NCBI GenBank assembly: GCA_036365515.1
Contig: CM070873.1
Location: 177,059,604-177,123,603 of the forward strand
Reading direction: 5' to 3'
Length of the DNA stretch: 64,000 nucleotides
Source: Torymus aiolomorphi
Lineage: Eukaryota; Arthropoda; Insecta; Hymenoptera; Torymidae
In this document: in pieces, positions 21,314 to 34,200 of the stretch
How positions within the stretch are numbered: the first letter of the stretch is position 1
Layout of the letters: every line of letters begins with the position of its first letter
Program-made: the position numbers and the translations under genes
The notes under the pieces: model-generated
What the model was told of the DNA's origin: nothing
The model's database searches: none
What the model saw: the letters and a program-made list of their open reading frames with translations, nothing else

Positions 21314-22392
21314 TGTAACGTCCGTGTTACAATGTCGCGAAAACGGTAAAGTAAGCTCGATAAATGTTCCAGTTTCGGTTTACGCCTACACGTAATAACC
21401 ACGGGAGTAGGAACGCGTGAAAATAGCTAATCGGACTACCAAAATAAACAATGCTAATGCGCGAAATTCATTAAGCGGCAAACGTCAGCGTCAGCGAACA
21501 ATTAGAGAGACAGAAAAAAGATAAAGGATAGCGATCTACATAGCTACTTACTTTGGGGCGGTTGCGGTTGTCTCGTTCTCTCAGTTAGCCTCGGCAGTCT
21601 CAGGACCCAAGCGCAGCGGGCGATTCAAATGGCAGAAGGACAGGATTGTGTAAATAAAGTAACACTCAAAAATGCAATTATGTGATGTTTATTAATTGCA
21701 TAAAGTATAATATCAACAATTATTCGCGAGACTACAATCAGAGAAGCTTGACAACTATTATAAGCTAATTCCACACGAAAATATTCTAAGTCAATTATAC
21801 CCGAAATTATTCTAAGTAAATTATACTCGACATTATTCTAAGTAAATTCTGCTCGAAAATATTCTAAGTTAATTCTGCTCGAAAATATTCTAAGTCAGAA
21901 TACAAAATGTCGGAAATTATTCTAAGTCCAATTGTTACAATTAAATAGTCGTCGGTCAAGGGCTTCGCCCTTCGAAACAAAAAGAACAAAAGCTTCTGCC
22001 TCAAGTGGAGGCGCGATGCGGCTTTTATACCCGCGCTTCTATCTATGGCAGATACAAAGATAGGGGAGTGGAGGGTATCTCATCTTTTGCATGGGGTGGC
22101 AAAGATTCGGGTGGGGAATAAGGTTACTCGGGTTCAAATGTGGCGCTTGCCAAGGACAAAGGTTGGATCGATAGGCGGTAAAGATACGGGTAAGGTAGGA
22201 TTTGTTACCATGCGAACTGTGTGTGTAGGAATATTAGTAAAAAAAAGGAAAATTGGAAGGAAAGTATCGTACCCTAATCGACTTTTTCTTTACTGACAAA
22301 TTTCCTCTACCCAAGTTTACAAATTCCCTATTGATAATTTTTATACTAAAATTCATAATTTTTATACCATATAACAATACCATATTTATTGT
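21314..22392 (-). repeat. Element B 3' LTR
   Basis: On the plus strand it starts TGTAACGTCC and matches 61799-62339 over about 540 bp with a few per cent difference and a deletion of roughly 43 bp near 21690. The outer (U3) end is inferred: a TATA box read on the minus strand (GGGTATAAAAGCC, about 22022-22032), AATAAA on the minus strand near 21688, and a pyrimidine run CTTCCCCCC near 22392 that would be the polypurine tract. That gives an LTR close to 1.08 kb, like element A's. An alternative inner end at GTTACA (21939) has no polypurine tract next to it. Confidence 0.65.
21775..21925. repeat. 26-bp minisatellite in the LTR of element B
   Basis: About five tandem units of the form CGAAAATATTCTAAGTNAATTNTGCT. 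The partner LTR at 62290-62339 has only two or three before it is broken off, so the array is either variable or was cut there. Confidence 0.75.
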
Positions 22393-24316
22393 CTTCCCCC
22401 CTATACGATACCCTTACAAAATTGTAACGCAAAGAAGAGTAATACAGTACTCCTATACGGAATTGCGATCCAAAACTTAATTTTAATCTTTATTTTCAAG
22501 TAAGCGAAAGACTAAAGAGATAAATATTTCTACAAAGCTAACAATAATCAGTATAAGAAATACAGAATGTATACTATGTATATATATAGAAATACTATGT
22601 ATAACAAATCTTTTGTTGAAATCTCATTTCGAAAGTTAATCACGTGAACACTATGCTAATTTTCGAAGTTTTATTTAATAGATAATTCTATGTGCAAGTT
22701 TCATTTCACATTAGGTAAGTACCACAATGTCCCAGTCATTATAGACATCGTTGAATTCCACACATTCGTCAATTCGCATTCTACAATACTTTGGAAATTT
22801 AATTATTTGACAATCCGAAATTGGAATTTTATAGACTTTCCGGAATAAGCTACTTCTAACCTAAATTCGCTTACAGTCGAAATAAGCCATAACCCATTCT
22901 TTTGAAAATAACGCTCTTTTCTTTGTGAAAACTATATGTTACCTATATGGTAAATTATCATAATTAGTTTTTGATAAGAGCATTTTCTCACAAGACATAA
23001 GATTTTTAACATAACACTGATTTTCACAAAAAAAGCATTTCTTTCATTACATATTCTTTCACTGATTTAAGCATAACAGTTGCCTATATCAGCCACTATC
23101 ATAAGTATAGTCCGCTTGCAGTTCTATAATAAACTCGATTAGTGTTTTGTTATCCGGATTTAGTCTGATAAACTAGAAAAGATTGCATTGCGTAGACAAA
23201 AAGAAGTGTCCCTATTTGTAAAAGGTACAACCAGTTCAATACATAATTCACTACTTACACTATATTTACTTTCACCACCCAATCGAATAAAATAGATCGA
23301 ACTTTTGATAGAAAAAACTGTAAAGCTAAACTTTTCGTATCTTTTATTCTTAGCAAAGATTTATTTAATTCCGCCGATGTAAGCGAACAGCACCTTTTGG
23401 CGATCCAGTAAATCGCATAAGTTCGATACGAGCTGTTTAGTTTTGAATACAATATCCATTAACGCGTATAAATTTTTCAAGCTAAAGTCAAGATTGTCTT
23501 CTGTTTTTGTATTTTCCAATCAGAAATTCTTTTACTTTATTATCCAACCTTTCAAACTATTTTGCCATAGCCGTTCTCTCGCTTGCGTAATCATTCTCTA
23601 TTATACAAATATAGGTTCTTTTTCACCCGTCATAATTTTGACCTTGTCTTCTCTCGATGTCCACATTGCCCTAATAATTTCTTTACAATTTTCTAACAGC
23701 TGTAGGTGGTACATTGTACTCCTCTCCCTTGAGACAACGGCAAGGTCATTAAATAACTCACTCTTTTTCAAATTATTAGTTAGTGCGCCTAAACTATGCA
23801 AATCTACCTATATCTAAGATTTTTATTACGTATGCTATCGTGTTATCGGATTCATTTAATTGCTGATACGCGTCTTGTAAAGTAATTTTTCTTCATCCAA
23901 TTTCGCTAGTTTAAATTACATACTGGTAAAAATTCGCATTTTCAAATGCCAGTCCTGGATTGGTGTCGATTGCATAATAGTAAAGTAGCCCATCCCTTGC
24001 GCGGATGCTAGAAAGGACAGCAGAAATCCGGTGATTTCGATTAATAGTTTGACGTCCACTGCTGCTCGCTTTAAATTACCATTTGTTCTAAAAAATTTCA
24101 AAAGAACTAAGTTAAAAATGCTAAGAATTAAAAACCCATTGTGTGTACAATTTTGAAGAATCTTTATCTGCAAACATGAAAGTAATATGTTATCTTTATT
24201 AGTCCGAAAACTGGTTTCAATTTCAAAGTTGTTGCAAAAATAAACATCAAGGTCCTCATCTGTAAACATGAATAAAGTATTAACTTTCTAACTTACGCTA
24301 AGCTTACTTTTTATTC
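22393..24316 (-). pseudogene. Element B 3' region, probably decayed env
   Basis: The interval between integrase and the 3' LTR is where env lies in element A. On the minus strand short open pieces remain: ITGFLLSFLASAQGMGYF near 23990-24050 looks like a signal peptide, and charged helical pieces follow at 23601-23801 and 23255-23452. Stops and shifts break it throughout. No clear similarity to element A's glycoprotein was seen, so the original type of env is unknown and could differ. Confidence 0.4.
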
Positions 24317-25947
24317 TTACAAGCTTTCGGAATCTGCGTGCGGTTTAACATGCGACAAGCGTAAGCGATTACTATGCACGACTTTGATCTTATTTTCATT
24401 AATTTGAATTTTTACATTGCCATTTTCCCAGATTTCAATTATTAAGTAAGGGCCTGAATATTGATTTTCAAATTTATGCGGTTTTGGTCCGCTCTGCAAC
24501 CACACAAAATCGCCTATTTTGAAATTCTTATGGTTTGATTTTTTATCATAATATTCTTTAGCTTTTTGTTTAGCCGATAATAGTTTTTCTTGTGCGGTTC
24601 TTTGAAGAAAACTCAATCTTCCGATCAAAGTTGTCATGTACCCTGCATAAGTAGGCAATAAATCTTCCGGCTCTAAGGGGTCGCTCGAGGGCACTCTCGC
24701 CAGGCGCCCGAACACTAACTCGAACGGAGTGTGCTGGGTTCTTTCATGCTTACCCGTGTTAAAATTAAACATTGCTAACTCAACCCACTCATCCCAATCT
24801 AAATGTTTAGTGGCAAACATTTTCAAAAATTCACTAAGTGGCGAGTGCGAGCGCTCTAAAGAGCCGTTAGATTGAGGGCGAAAAGCGGTAGTTTTTACTT
24901 GCTTAATTTTAAATCGTTTTGCAACGCGCTTAACTAATTTACTAAGAAAATTGGTGCCTTGATCAGTAAGCATAACTTGTGGTGCGCCGAAAGTACAGAT
25001 AAAGCGTTTAATAAAGGCGTCTGCTACAGTAATAGCAGTTTGGTCTTTTAAAGGGACTCCCACCGAGAATTTTGTAAATTGATCCTGCATAGTTAAAATG
25101 TACTCGGATTCGTCTTTAGTTCTCGGTAACGGTCCTACAAGGTCCAAACTAACCGTGAAAAATGGAATACAAGGGTGGTCCGTTATAATCATTTTCTGTT
25201 TTGTTTTGACCCGCACTAATTTTTTAAGCTGGCAAGGAACGCATTTTTGAATGAAGGCTTGTATGTCCTCCTTTAAATGCTCCCACTGATATTTATATTT
25301 TATTCTATTCAAAGTTTGAGTTACTCCTTTGTGCCCACCCGCCGCCGAACAATGAGCTTCGTGAATTATATCCGCTCTTTTACTCGGCTCCGGGTGCTGT
25401 ATGAGTCCACGGCAAATAATTATTTTAACACTATTATTACCTAATTCACGTCTTAAACAGGCCAAAATATCTTTAAACTCAACATTTTCGATATTACTGA
25501 TCCTTGTCATACTAAAAGAAGCAATTTGGTTAATGTCTAACAATTTGGCTACCTTGCTAAATAACTGTGCCAAAATTTCTAAGGTATCCCATAAGCTATT
25601 TTTACCTTTGCCCCTAAGTGGTAATACAAAATGCATTTTTTTATTGGCCTTAATCGTTTTAGGCTCTCCCGTTACTAAACTCTCGAAATGCGGAAGCTTC
25701 CCTAAATCCTTTAATTGCCTAGACCCCTCATCGAGTGGGTCTCCGTCAGTGCTTACAAAATAAAGGTAACTATCCTTCCTCATAAATAGTTTCTCTCTAC
25801 AATAGATTATATTATCTTGAGGACCGACCTCTTTTGGCGCGACACTTTTTTCGTTGACCGAGTCCTCGTCCCCGAAAGTCATGTCGGGAAAGGGATTTTT
25901 AAACGCCGAGATGTTATCGCGCCCGGATGCTTCCCCGCACGCGAGCT
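24317..25947 (-). CDS. pol: Element B pol: integrase
   Basis: An open frame of about 540 codons on the B side of the Polinton junction. It contains IIYCREKLFMRKDSYLYFV, an HHCC zinc domain (HCSAAGGHKG ... CVPCQLKK), and the DDE core: Asp in SLDLVGPLPRT, Asp in LTDQGTNF and Glu in NGSLERSHS. The C-terminal part has DFVWLQSGPKPHKF and SGPYLIIEIW. It ends SHVKPHADSESL. The frame runs on artificially into the Polinton terminus (25954-26068). The rest of Pol resumes at 44548. Intact as far as it goes. Confidence 0.9.
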
Positions 25948-25953
25948 CTCCTG
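25948..25953. repeat. Polinton target-site duplication, left copy
   Basis: CTCCTG, repeated at 44542-44547. Six bases is the known duplication length for Polintons. Confidence 0.9.
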
Positions 25954-26220
25954 AGTAGTTATTGTGGCACCATGGGGCAGACACAACAAACCCCCACCAC
26001 CCGACTTTGAGGTCATTGACCCTTTCTGGTAGTGGGGGGTTTATTATGGCTGCCCCATGGTGCCACAATATTCAAAATTCAAAATTATGATTTAAACTTA
26101 ACTCTATGATTTCAAAATTTAAAATTATGATTTAAACTTAACTCTATGATTTCAAAATTTAAAATTATGATTTAAACTAAGTGGTATTTTAGGATAGGAG
26201 TATGAAAGGTAAGTAAAAAC
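25954..26220 (+). repeat. Polinton left terminal inverted repeat with terminal hairpin
   Basis: Matches 44164-44541 in inverse orientation, ending near AGGTAAGTAAAAAC. Inside it, 25962-26068 is itself a near-perfect palindrome: GTGGCACCATGGGGCAG on one side and CTGCCCCATGGTGCCAC on the other. A tandem AAAATTATGATTTAAACTTAACTCT-like repeat follows. Confidence 0.9.
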
Positions 26221-26248
26221 ATTCAAAATTTGAAACTATGGTTAAAGT

Positions 26249-26468
<220 letters not shown>

Positions 26469-26675
26469 TATTTAAAAACAATATTTATTTCAAAACAATA
26501 TTTATTTAAATTTAAAAAATAAACAAATAATATAAAACTTACAATTGCTGCAACTGCTGCTACTGCTACTGCTATCGATACAACTTTTACACTACAGTAC
26601 AACTTTTACACTACTATACACTTTTACAACAAACTTTTACACTACTATACACTATTTACAGAGTTTTTTATGTTT

Positions 26676-27464
26676 TTAGAAAAGATCCTGTTTATTCTGA
26701 CAATGAACAGGATTTTCATTACAATCTGGGCAGAGCCAGAACCCGCACGCATCACAACGCCTCCACTGCCGGTTTCTTTGGCACCAGAATCGTTTAGCAC
26801 AGCCGAAACAAAAATCGAAGTTCCGACGCGGCACATCAGCTAATTCTTGGCGACGTTTTCGGCGTGCTGCTTGCTGTACTAGCCGTAGTTGCTCACGCAG
26901 CAACATTATTTCGTTGTTCCGCGCTTCTCTAAACACAGCGCCGAGGTTTCTGTGAAAGCGTCGCCGAACATTGATGGCGCGTCTTAGCGCCACTTCATTC
27001 ATCTGCGCGGGGTATTCCGGCACGTACTCCCGATCACCGTCACCATCAATATCACCACCGCCATCGTGATTGTTGTCGACCGTTTCCATGTCGGAGTCCA
27101 CAATTTCTTGCTGTTGTTGTTGTTCCACTATTTCTCCGTGCTCGCTCCTCATATCTGACTCGTAGCCAGATTCAACTTCATCTTCGAAGTCGTCTTGCAC
27201 AGCTTCTTCGTCCTCCGCGTCTTGCAGGAGGTCAGCAAGTGCGGCGTCCTCCTGAATTTGAATGCGCCTTTCCTCTTCCATTTGGATGCACTGTTCTACT
27301 TCAACCTGGATACGGCGCTCTTCTTCTTCACGCTGTTGTCGTAGGAGGATGTCCTGATTTTGGAGGAATACCTGCATGACCTCCTCAGGTATCAACTCGT
27401 CAATGGGGATGTTTCGAAACTCTTCAAGCGGCAATGGTGGTGGCGAATTAGCCATTTCGTCCAT
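26676..27464 (-). CDS. Polinton ORF: acidic protein with C-terminal zinc cluster, unassigned
   Basis: An intact 262-codon ORF, the only clear Polinton gene on this strand. The N-terminal half is acidic and Glu/Gln-rich with a likely coiled coil (residues 40-75). A basic helix (ARRKRRQELADVPRR) comes next, then a Cys-rich end: CFGCAKRFWC, CDACGFWLCPDC and HC, compatible with a two-zinc binuclear cluster. It may be a transcriptional regulator or DNA-binding factor, but I recognise no family. The start ATG at 27464 is followed six codons in by another Met (residue 5). Confidence 0.6.
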   Translation of the reverse strand: MDEMANSPPPLPLEEFRNIPIDELIPEEVMQVFLQNQDILLRQQREEEERRIQVEVEQCIQMEEERRIQIQEDAALADLLQDAEDEEAVQDDFEDEVESGYESDMRSEHGEIVEQQQQQEIVDSDMETVDNNHDGGGDIDGDGDREYVPEYPAQMNEVALRRAINVRRRFHRNLGAVFREARNNEIMLLREQLRLVQQAARRKRRQELADVPRRNFDFCFGCAKRFWCQRNRQWRRCDACGFWLCPDCNENPVHCQNKQDLF

Positions 27465-28124
27465 GATGTGAGAGAGAGAGAGAGGTGTTGCCTCAATAAA
27501 ATGTTACAGCAGACTGGTGGACAGCAGAGTGCTTTAGCCATCGCTTTTTCAAAAGTTAGCGAAAACTGATGATAAGCTACACTCTTATTATATTGAGAGT
27601 GTGTAGAAACTTGTAGAAAATTGGATTTTGCATTCATATTACACATGGCGGAGGAAGTAGGAATTATTTTTCAAGTAAATTCTAAAATCATACGATAATA
27701 AGAGATGGAACAAAACCCTCGGTTTACTCTTATTACGTCTGGCGAATACTCTAAAATTTTTTTCTCACGAAAACTTTCAATCTCAGCCGATACCAGAGAC
27801 ATTTGTCTACTATATTATCTAAATAATTTATAAATAATTTGAGAAAAGTTTATATAAGCACTGTTTCAGCGCTTGTACAGCATTTTACCGAGAAATATTT
27901 TAAATTATTATTTTATGTTCATTATTGTTTATTTATTATAAAATTATGCTGAGGAAGTGTTTATTTATTAATTATACATAAAAAGTTAATATTAGTACAC
28001 AATTAAATCGGCCCAAGTTAGCAGAGAAACATCTGAGCGAGTAGGTTTATTAAAAAGCTACGAAAGATAGAATGATAGCCACTGCATTAGGACTATCCCA
28101 CTAGCACGCATTAAGCTACACCTA
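27465..28124. other. AT-rich Polinton spacer
   Basis: No gene seen. A short (GA)n run at 27470-27483 lies just outside the ATG of the preceding minus-strand ORF. Confidence 0.5.
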
Positions 28125-29600
28125 CTTTATGTGCATTGCCTTGAAGTTTTTTCGTTGGTTGACACTTATCATAAGTGCAACGAATGAGGTGTCGTCGCTT
28201 CTATGCCAAGTAGTCCGTCATAATGGCGAACTGACCAGCCGGTATAATGGTTTACTTATGACTATATTCACATGTACCACTTTCTTAACTTATATGTTCC
28301 TGATACATACTGCAAAAAACTGTAATAAAAATTCATTTATTATGATTTCCAAGTACACAAACTCCCCTTTACATAAACCTCAAGGCAGGATGAGAAAATA
28401 GAGAGAGTTTAGTACACTGATCGGCGTATTGGTACGGTATTGGTTCGATTTACTACCGGAAATTACGGTCAGATCGATTCACGGTATTAGACTTTTTTAT
28501 AAGGTACCGTATCTTCTTTTAAATGAAGATGTTTTGGAACCTCATTGCTTGATCGATTTCGATATCGATACATTGATCAGTCTAATCGATGGTTATATTA
28601 ACTCGCGGCATTATACTTGTTAACTACCTACTTTACCCTCTAACCGTTCCGCATATTTATAACTTTCATTAACAATTAATTTTGTTATTGATTCGGTATT
28701 AGTAAGGTATTGGTACAGATATCTTGAAAATTTACATACACATTAATTCGCGGTATTGTACTTTATTGTTAGGTGCAACATTTTCTTTTTATTGGAGGTA
28801 TTTTGGAACCTCACAGATCGATTGATTTCGTTATCGATATATCGATTGAACCAATCGATAATCATTACAACTACTTAAACTCTTTTCGCTGTTTGTTTCT
28901 TATGACAAGTACAAGGGGTGAGACATTATCACTTGTATGACTAGTAGTTCGTTATAGTAGTCATCTGATCAGATAGTATAATGCTCTACTTATGACTATT
29001 ACATATGTGACACCTTCTTAGCTTATATGTTCCTGATACATGCTACGAAAATCTACAATAAAAATTAATTTATTGTTATTATCAAATACACAAATCACCC
29101 CTTCATGTAAACCTCAATACAGGATGAGAAAATAGAGTGAGTTTATTAAACTGATCAACGTATTGGCTCGATATTGCTATGATTTTCCACTGGTAATTAT
29201 AGTCAGATCGATTCGCGGTATTAGACTTTTTTATAAGGTACCATATCTTCTTTTAAATGAAGATGTTTTGGAACCTCATTGCTTGATCGATTTCGTTATC
29301 GATACATTGATCAGTCTAATCGATGATTATATCAGCTCGCGGTATTATACTTTTTTACTACCTACTTTACCCTCTAACCGTTCCGCATATTTATAACGTT
29401 CATTAACCAATTAATTTTGTTATTGATTCGCTATTAGTAAGGTATTGGTACAGATATCTCGAAAAGTTACATTCAGATTAATTGGCGGTATTGTACTTTA
29501 TTGTTAAGTACAATATCCTCTTTTTGTTGGAAGTATTTTGGAACCTCACCGGTCCATCGATCTCATTATCGATGTATTGATCGACTCAATCAATTTCCGT
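28125..29600. repeat. Two tandem copies of a 734-bp unit
   Basis: Matching landmarks are 734 bp apart, for example AAGGTACCGTATCTTC at 28501 and AAGGTACCATATCTTC at 29235. Each unit itself contains two diverged copies of a shorter block ending in a TTTTGGAACCTCA word followed by ATCGAT-rich sequence. The matching open frames at 28429-28623 and 29163-29396 are parts of this repeat; they are not convincing genes. Confidence 0.85.
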
Positions 29601-29890
29601 ATTAGTCAAGAGTAACATAGTTTTTACTACACAATATATTCTTCTGCCAGGTGTATTTTATAATTTGCTTATAAAATATTATTTATGGATTTTCGTTTGG
29701 TTTTTGTAATTCTATGTTTCATAAAATATTTTACGAAGCTGTTTCATTATAAAATGCTGAGTTGTGATTATTCTTGTATGCTCTTGAAATACTAAAAAGT
29801 GTCTATCACTTCAAAAGATGTTATTTTGTAGTGCATTCTTTCATCCCACCATTGTCACCGATTTACGTGGTTTCAAAGCTCTTTGGCGGG

Positions 29891-29929
29891 TATATAAGCA
29901 CCTATGGTACCACGTACATAACAGTTCAC
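29891..29929 (+). promoter_or_regulatory. TATA promoter for the Polinton polymerase transcript
   Basis: TATATAAG at 29891-29898 lies 32 bases before an initiator-like AGTTCAC at 29923-29929. A similar TATA-to-AGTTCAC arrangement is found at 43285-43325. Confidence 0.6.
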
Positions 29930-31158
29930 TCTGTCTGCACTCTTAGCAAACGACCAAAGATTAGTTGAATCAGTAGTCTAGTAAGATACATATAAAATAC
30001 TTATAAAATATAATTCGAGGCCTCGTAGATTTCAATACCAGCATATACATACGCCAAGGTAAGTTTTTAAAGTATTGATATTGTTTCAAGTTAAATTATA
30101 AATGAAAAGTATCTTATTAAGCGATTCATATTTTAATAAAATTACATGGAAATGATTAGAGTATTTTTACATATTCTTACAATTTAAATAATTTTTCGTA
30201 GATACAGACATCACTAGCACTTATACTACAATGGATTCACATGGAGAATTATTAAGAATCTAAGGGTTATTTATCATATTGCAATCGTAAGGCATAACAT
30301 TATTAGAACATTTTGTGACAATCAATAGCTTAAAAATTTTAAAACACTTTCTGAAGAAACATTGATTAGAAAACTACGGTTTATTATTAGTCTTTGTTCG
30401 TTACGAACAATTTTATACATTTATAAACGAGGTATTTTAAATAACAAGAAAACAATCTTTATACTTGCTGAACACTTCAAATCACGAAATTTACACGATT
30501 CACCATTTACTACCGATATCATGCGACAGTACAACCACTTTAAACGTAAGTAAATTTCGAACTTATTAATATTATTTACTTACTTAAAATAAATATTCAA
30601 AATTTTACAGAACTTGATAGTTTTTATAATGATGATGATGGAGACGATGCGCTCTTCGAAAATATCACGTCTGGTACGATAAGTGATGTCTTTTTATTTT
30701 CTATTGACGCCATATATACTGATCTTATTTAATAATTCGTTTTTCAGATAATACAGATAATGCTACAGACGTAATATTTGATCCCGAGGCTGGACCTTCA
30801 ACTAGTTCATTAAGAGGTACACATAATTAAGCATAAACTAATTTATTATCATATACTTATATAATGTTTAATAATATTTTTCGTTTAGATAATACCTATG
30901 AGAAACAGCCTGTATTGAGTTTGAAGACAAATTCTCATAGTAGAAGTACCAACAGAAGCAACAGCAGAAGCCGCAGCAGAAGCAGTAACAGAAGCAGTAG
31001 CAGAAGCAGTAGCAGAAACAATAGCAGAACCAGTAGCAGAAGCAGTAGTAGTAGTAGTAGTAGCACCAGTAGTATCAGTAGTACTAGCAATAGAAGTACT
31101 AGTAGCAGAAGTAGTACGTGTAATTCATCAGACATGAATACTGGTTCGGATGAAAACA
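29923..31158 (+). CDS. Possible split 5' exons of the Polinton polymerase gene
   Basis: Five exon-like blocks with good splice signals: 29923-30058, 30202-30545, 30611-30673, 30748-30816 and 30889-31158. The last three are 63, 69 and 270 nt, all multiples of three and phase 1, and the last two both start ATAATAC. They code NDDDGDDALFENITS-type acidic sequence, then FDPEAGPSTSSLR, then a long Ser/Arg-rich stretch made by AGC/AGA/AGT repeats (about 30945-31120). The final acceptor TTTGCAG (31226) leads into the polymerase frame, but with a one-base phase mismatch as I read it. The protein role is unknown. Reading these as exons is an inference. Confidence 0.45.
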
Positions 31159-31226
31159 GTAAATATATTTAATATATGAGTACTTGATAACATTTTTTAT
31201 TTATACATATAGTTAAAAATTTGCAG

Positions 31227-34200
31227 AGCGGAAGAGGGAATGAGCATATCGTAGAAGAAGAAGAAAATAGAGAAGAAAATGTAGAAGAGCCACACATCGT
31301 AATAACAGACGAGACTGCAAGACATTATCGGCGCTTTGGTATTGAAGGTAGAGAAATGCGTGTTCAAATTCGACCACCACCTTCTGGAGTCAATGTTTAT
31401 GAGTGGCTCGAGAGTGCAATGCAGGAATTGTATGGAAAATTATGTGGTACAGCAACACCCGAAGATTTTATTGGCGTAACTCTTTCATCCGAAAGATTTC
31501 TTCACGGTCCTGCATGGATTTCATTTAGACGCGTGAGTGATTTATCTGCTAATGATTTATGGGATAAGCTAGCAAGCGTTGCACAAAGCGCTGATAATTT
31601 TGAAATTGATGATACATTATTAGTATCTTCTAGCATTGTATCTGTCCCTGTAGGTCGTGGTCGTGTAGCTTTAACTCATGAAAGTGTTTTTAAGCATTCT
31701 ATATTAAAAATAAAAAACGATGATAATATATGTTTACCAAGATCTTTAGTAGTTGCATATGTGCATACGATACGGGGGCAAATACGTTCAGGAGTACTTC
31801 AAAAAGAGTGGGAAAAAATTAGAAACAGTCGTCGAAAGTATCAAACTGAATGTGCACAAAATCTTGTACGCGATGTTGGTGTAATTATACCCGAAGGAGG
31901 GTGTGGATTAGATGAAATTCACACATTTCAGACATTTTTTGCTAGAATAGGTATTGCCGTCGTTATCTACTCATTTCAAAGATTTGGACGTGGTGATAAA
32001 CCATTGTATGACGGTTCAAAATTTGTTCTCGATACGAATAATATAATTAAACATACTCTAAGGATTATATATTACGAAGCATCACATCATTATCAACCAA
32101 TATTAAATTTGGTTGCTGCTGCCGGTAGTAGAGGTTACTGCATACCATGTAATAAAATTTTTACGTGTGAAGAAAATCATAAATGCTCACAAAAATGTAG
32201 CAAGTGTTTTCAAAAACCTCCTTGTGATACTGAAAATGTTAAAATTAACTGTAGATTTTGTGCTAGAGATTTTTTCGGTAATATTTGTTATAAAAATCAT
32301 CAAAAACCAAAATCTTTTGACAAAAAACTGTCAATCTGCCAGAGTATAAGAATTTGTACAATGTGTAATAAAACAGTTAGAGTAAAAGAAGAGAAACATG
32401 AGTGTGGAAAAACATTTTGTAAAGTTTGTAATGAAATATTACCTACAGATCATTTTTGTTACGTAAAACCAATTGAATCAAGTAAAATTTTAAAAACTTT
32501 ATTTTTCTTTTATGATTTTGAGACACAACAATGTGAAAGAGTAGATGGTGATGACAAAATTACAATACATGTACCAAACTTGTGTGTTGTACAACAAGTT
32601 TGTAGTTTTTGTGATAAAAATACAGACATTTCGACATCGTGTACATATTGTGGTATTCGGGAATATGTATTTGATCGTGACCCTGTCAAACAATTTACAG
32701 ATTTACTGTTTGCGAAAAGAAGAGCGTTTAAGCAGATTGTTTGTATAGCGTACAATGCACAAGGTTTTGATGGACAGTTTATTCTAAAATATATTGCTGA
32801 ACGGGATGACATTCGTGTTAAACCATCTATTATATTAAACGGTACAAAAATAATTTTAATGGAGCTTATGAATGTTAAATTTTTAGATAGTTTGAATTAT
32901 CTTCATATGCCTCTTAGTGCTTTACCTAAGGCTTATGGTTTAATACAGATTGAGAAAGGCACGTTTTCACATTTATTCAACACGCCAGAAAATCAAAATT
33001 ATATTGGTAATTACCACCTCTTTCATCCTATTCACCAGATACTATGAGTGTTATTGAGAGAGGGAATTTATTAGAGTGGTATAACGATAAGAAAGAACAG
33101 CATTATGTCTTCGATTTTCAGAAAGAAATTTTGAAATATTGTAAACAAGATGTTAAAATTTTAAGGCTAGCATGTTTGGCTTTTCGAGAAACTTTTTTAA
33201 ATTGTTCTAAAGTTGATCCTTTTACTGAAGCAGCTACAATTGCATCGTCTTGTCTTCGTGTGTATAGAAAAAACTTTTTAAAACCAAAAACTATTGGCAT
33301 TATACCTCAAGGTGGATACAGGCGAGCGAATAATCAATCACTTAAAGCATTATTATGGTTAAAATGGATGGAAAAGGTTATGAATTGTGAAATACAACAT
33401 GCTGATCGTTCTCATGAAAAACGACTTCCGGAGGGGCCAATAGTTGATGGTTTTCTATCACTTTATCAAAATAACACTCATAGTAAGGGTATAGTATTAC
33501 AGTTTCACGGGTGCTACTGGCACGGGTGTCCAAGATGTTACCGAATTAACAGAGACACGCGTTTGGTAGCGGGTAAGGAAACATTGGATGATAGGTATGA
33601 AAGAACCTGCAAAATTTCTGAAAAAATTAGATCATATAATTATTATCTTATAGAAAAATGAGAGTGTGAATATGAGAAAGAGTGTTTGGAAAATGAAAGT
33701 ATGAGTTAGTTTGTACAACAGGCTAAACTTAAAATGTATGAACCCTTAAATCCTAGGAATGCTTTTTTTGGTGGAAGAACAGGCAATACAGTTAAAGTTT
33801 ATGACGCACAGGATAACCAAAAAATTAAATAAGTTGATGTTTGTTCACTTTATCCGTACATATGTAAACGAGGCAAATACCCTGTTGGTCATCCAAAAGT
33901 ATATGTTGGCGAAGAAGAGTGTCTTCAATTCATTGGTAATATAAATAATATTCATAAAATCGATGGACTTATTATGTGCACCATATTACCACCACGCAAT
34001 TTATATCATCCGGTTTTACCTGTAAAAATGCATGGTAAATTAATTTTCCCACTATGTCGAAAGTGTGTAGAAGATAAAGTGCAAGAAGATTGTATGCACG
34101 AAAATGAAGAAGACAGAGTATTTATTGGTACATGGGTATCTGAGGAGGTAAAAAAAGCTGTTGACATTGGCTACAGAATTAGAAAAATTTTTGAAATTTG

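Noticed and set aside
28429..29396. Two similar 64- and 77-codon ORFs as a gene pair
   Set aside because: They are the same part of the 734-bp tandem repeat, and the rest of the repeat is non-coding.
30935..31135. Poly-Leu minus-strand ORF
   Set aside because: Antisense shadow of the Ser/Arg-coding AGC/AGA repeats.
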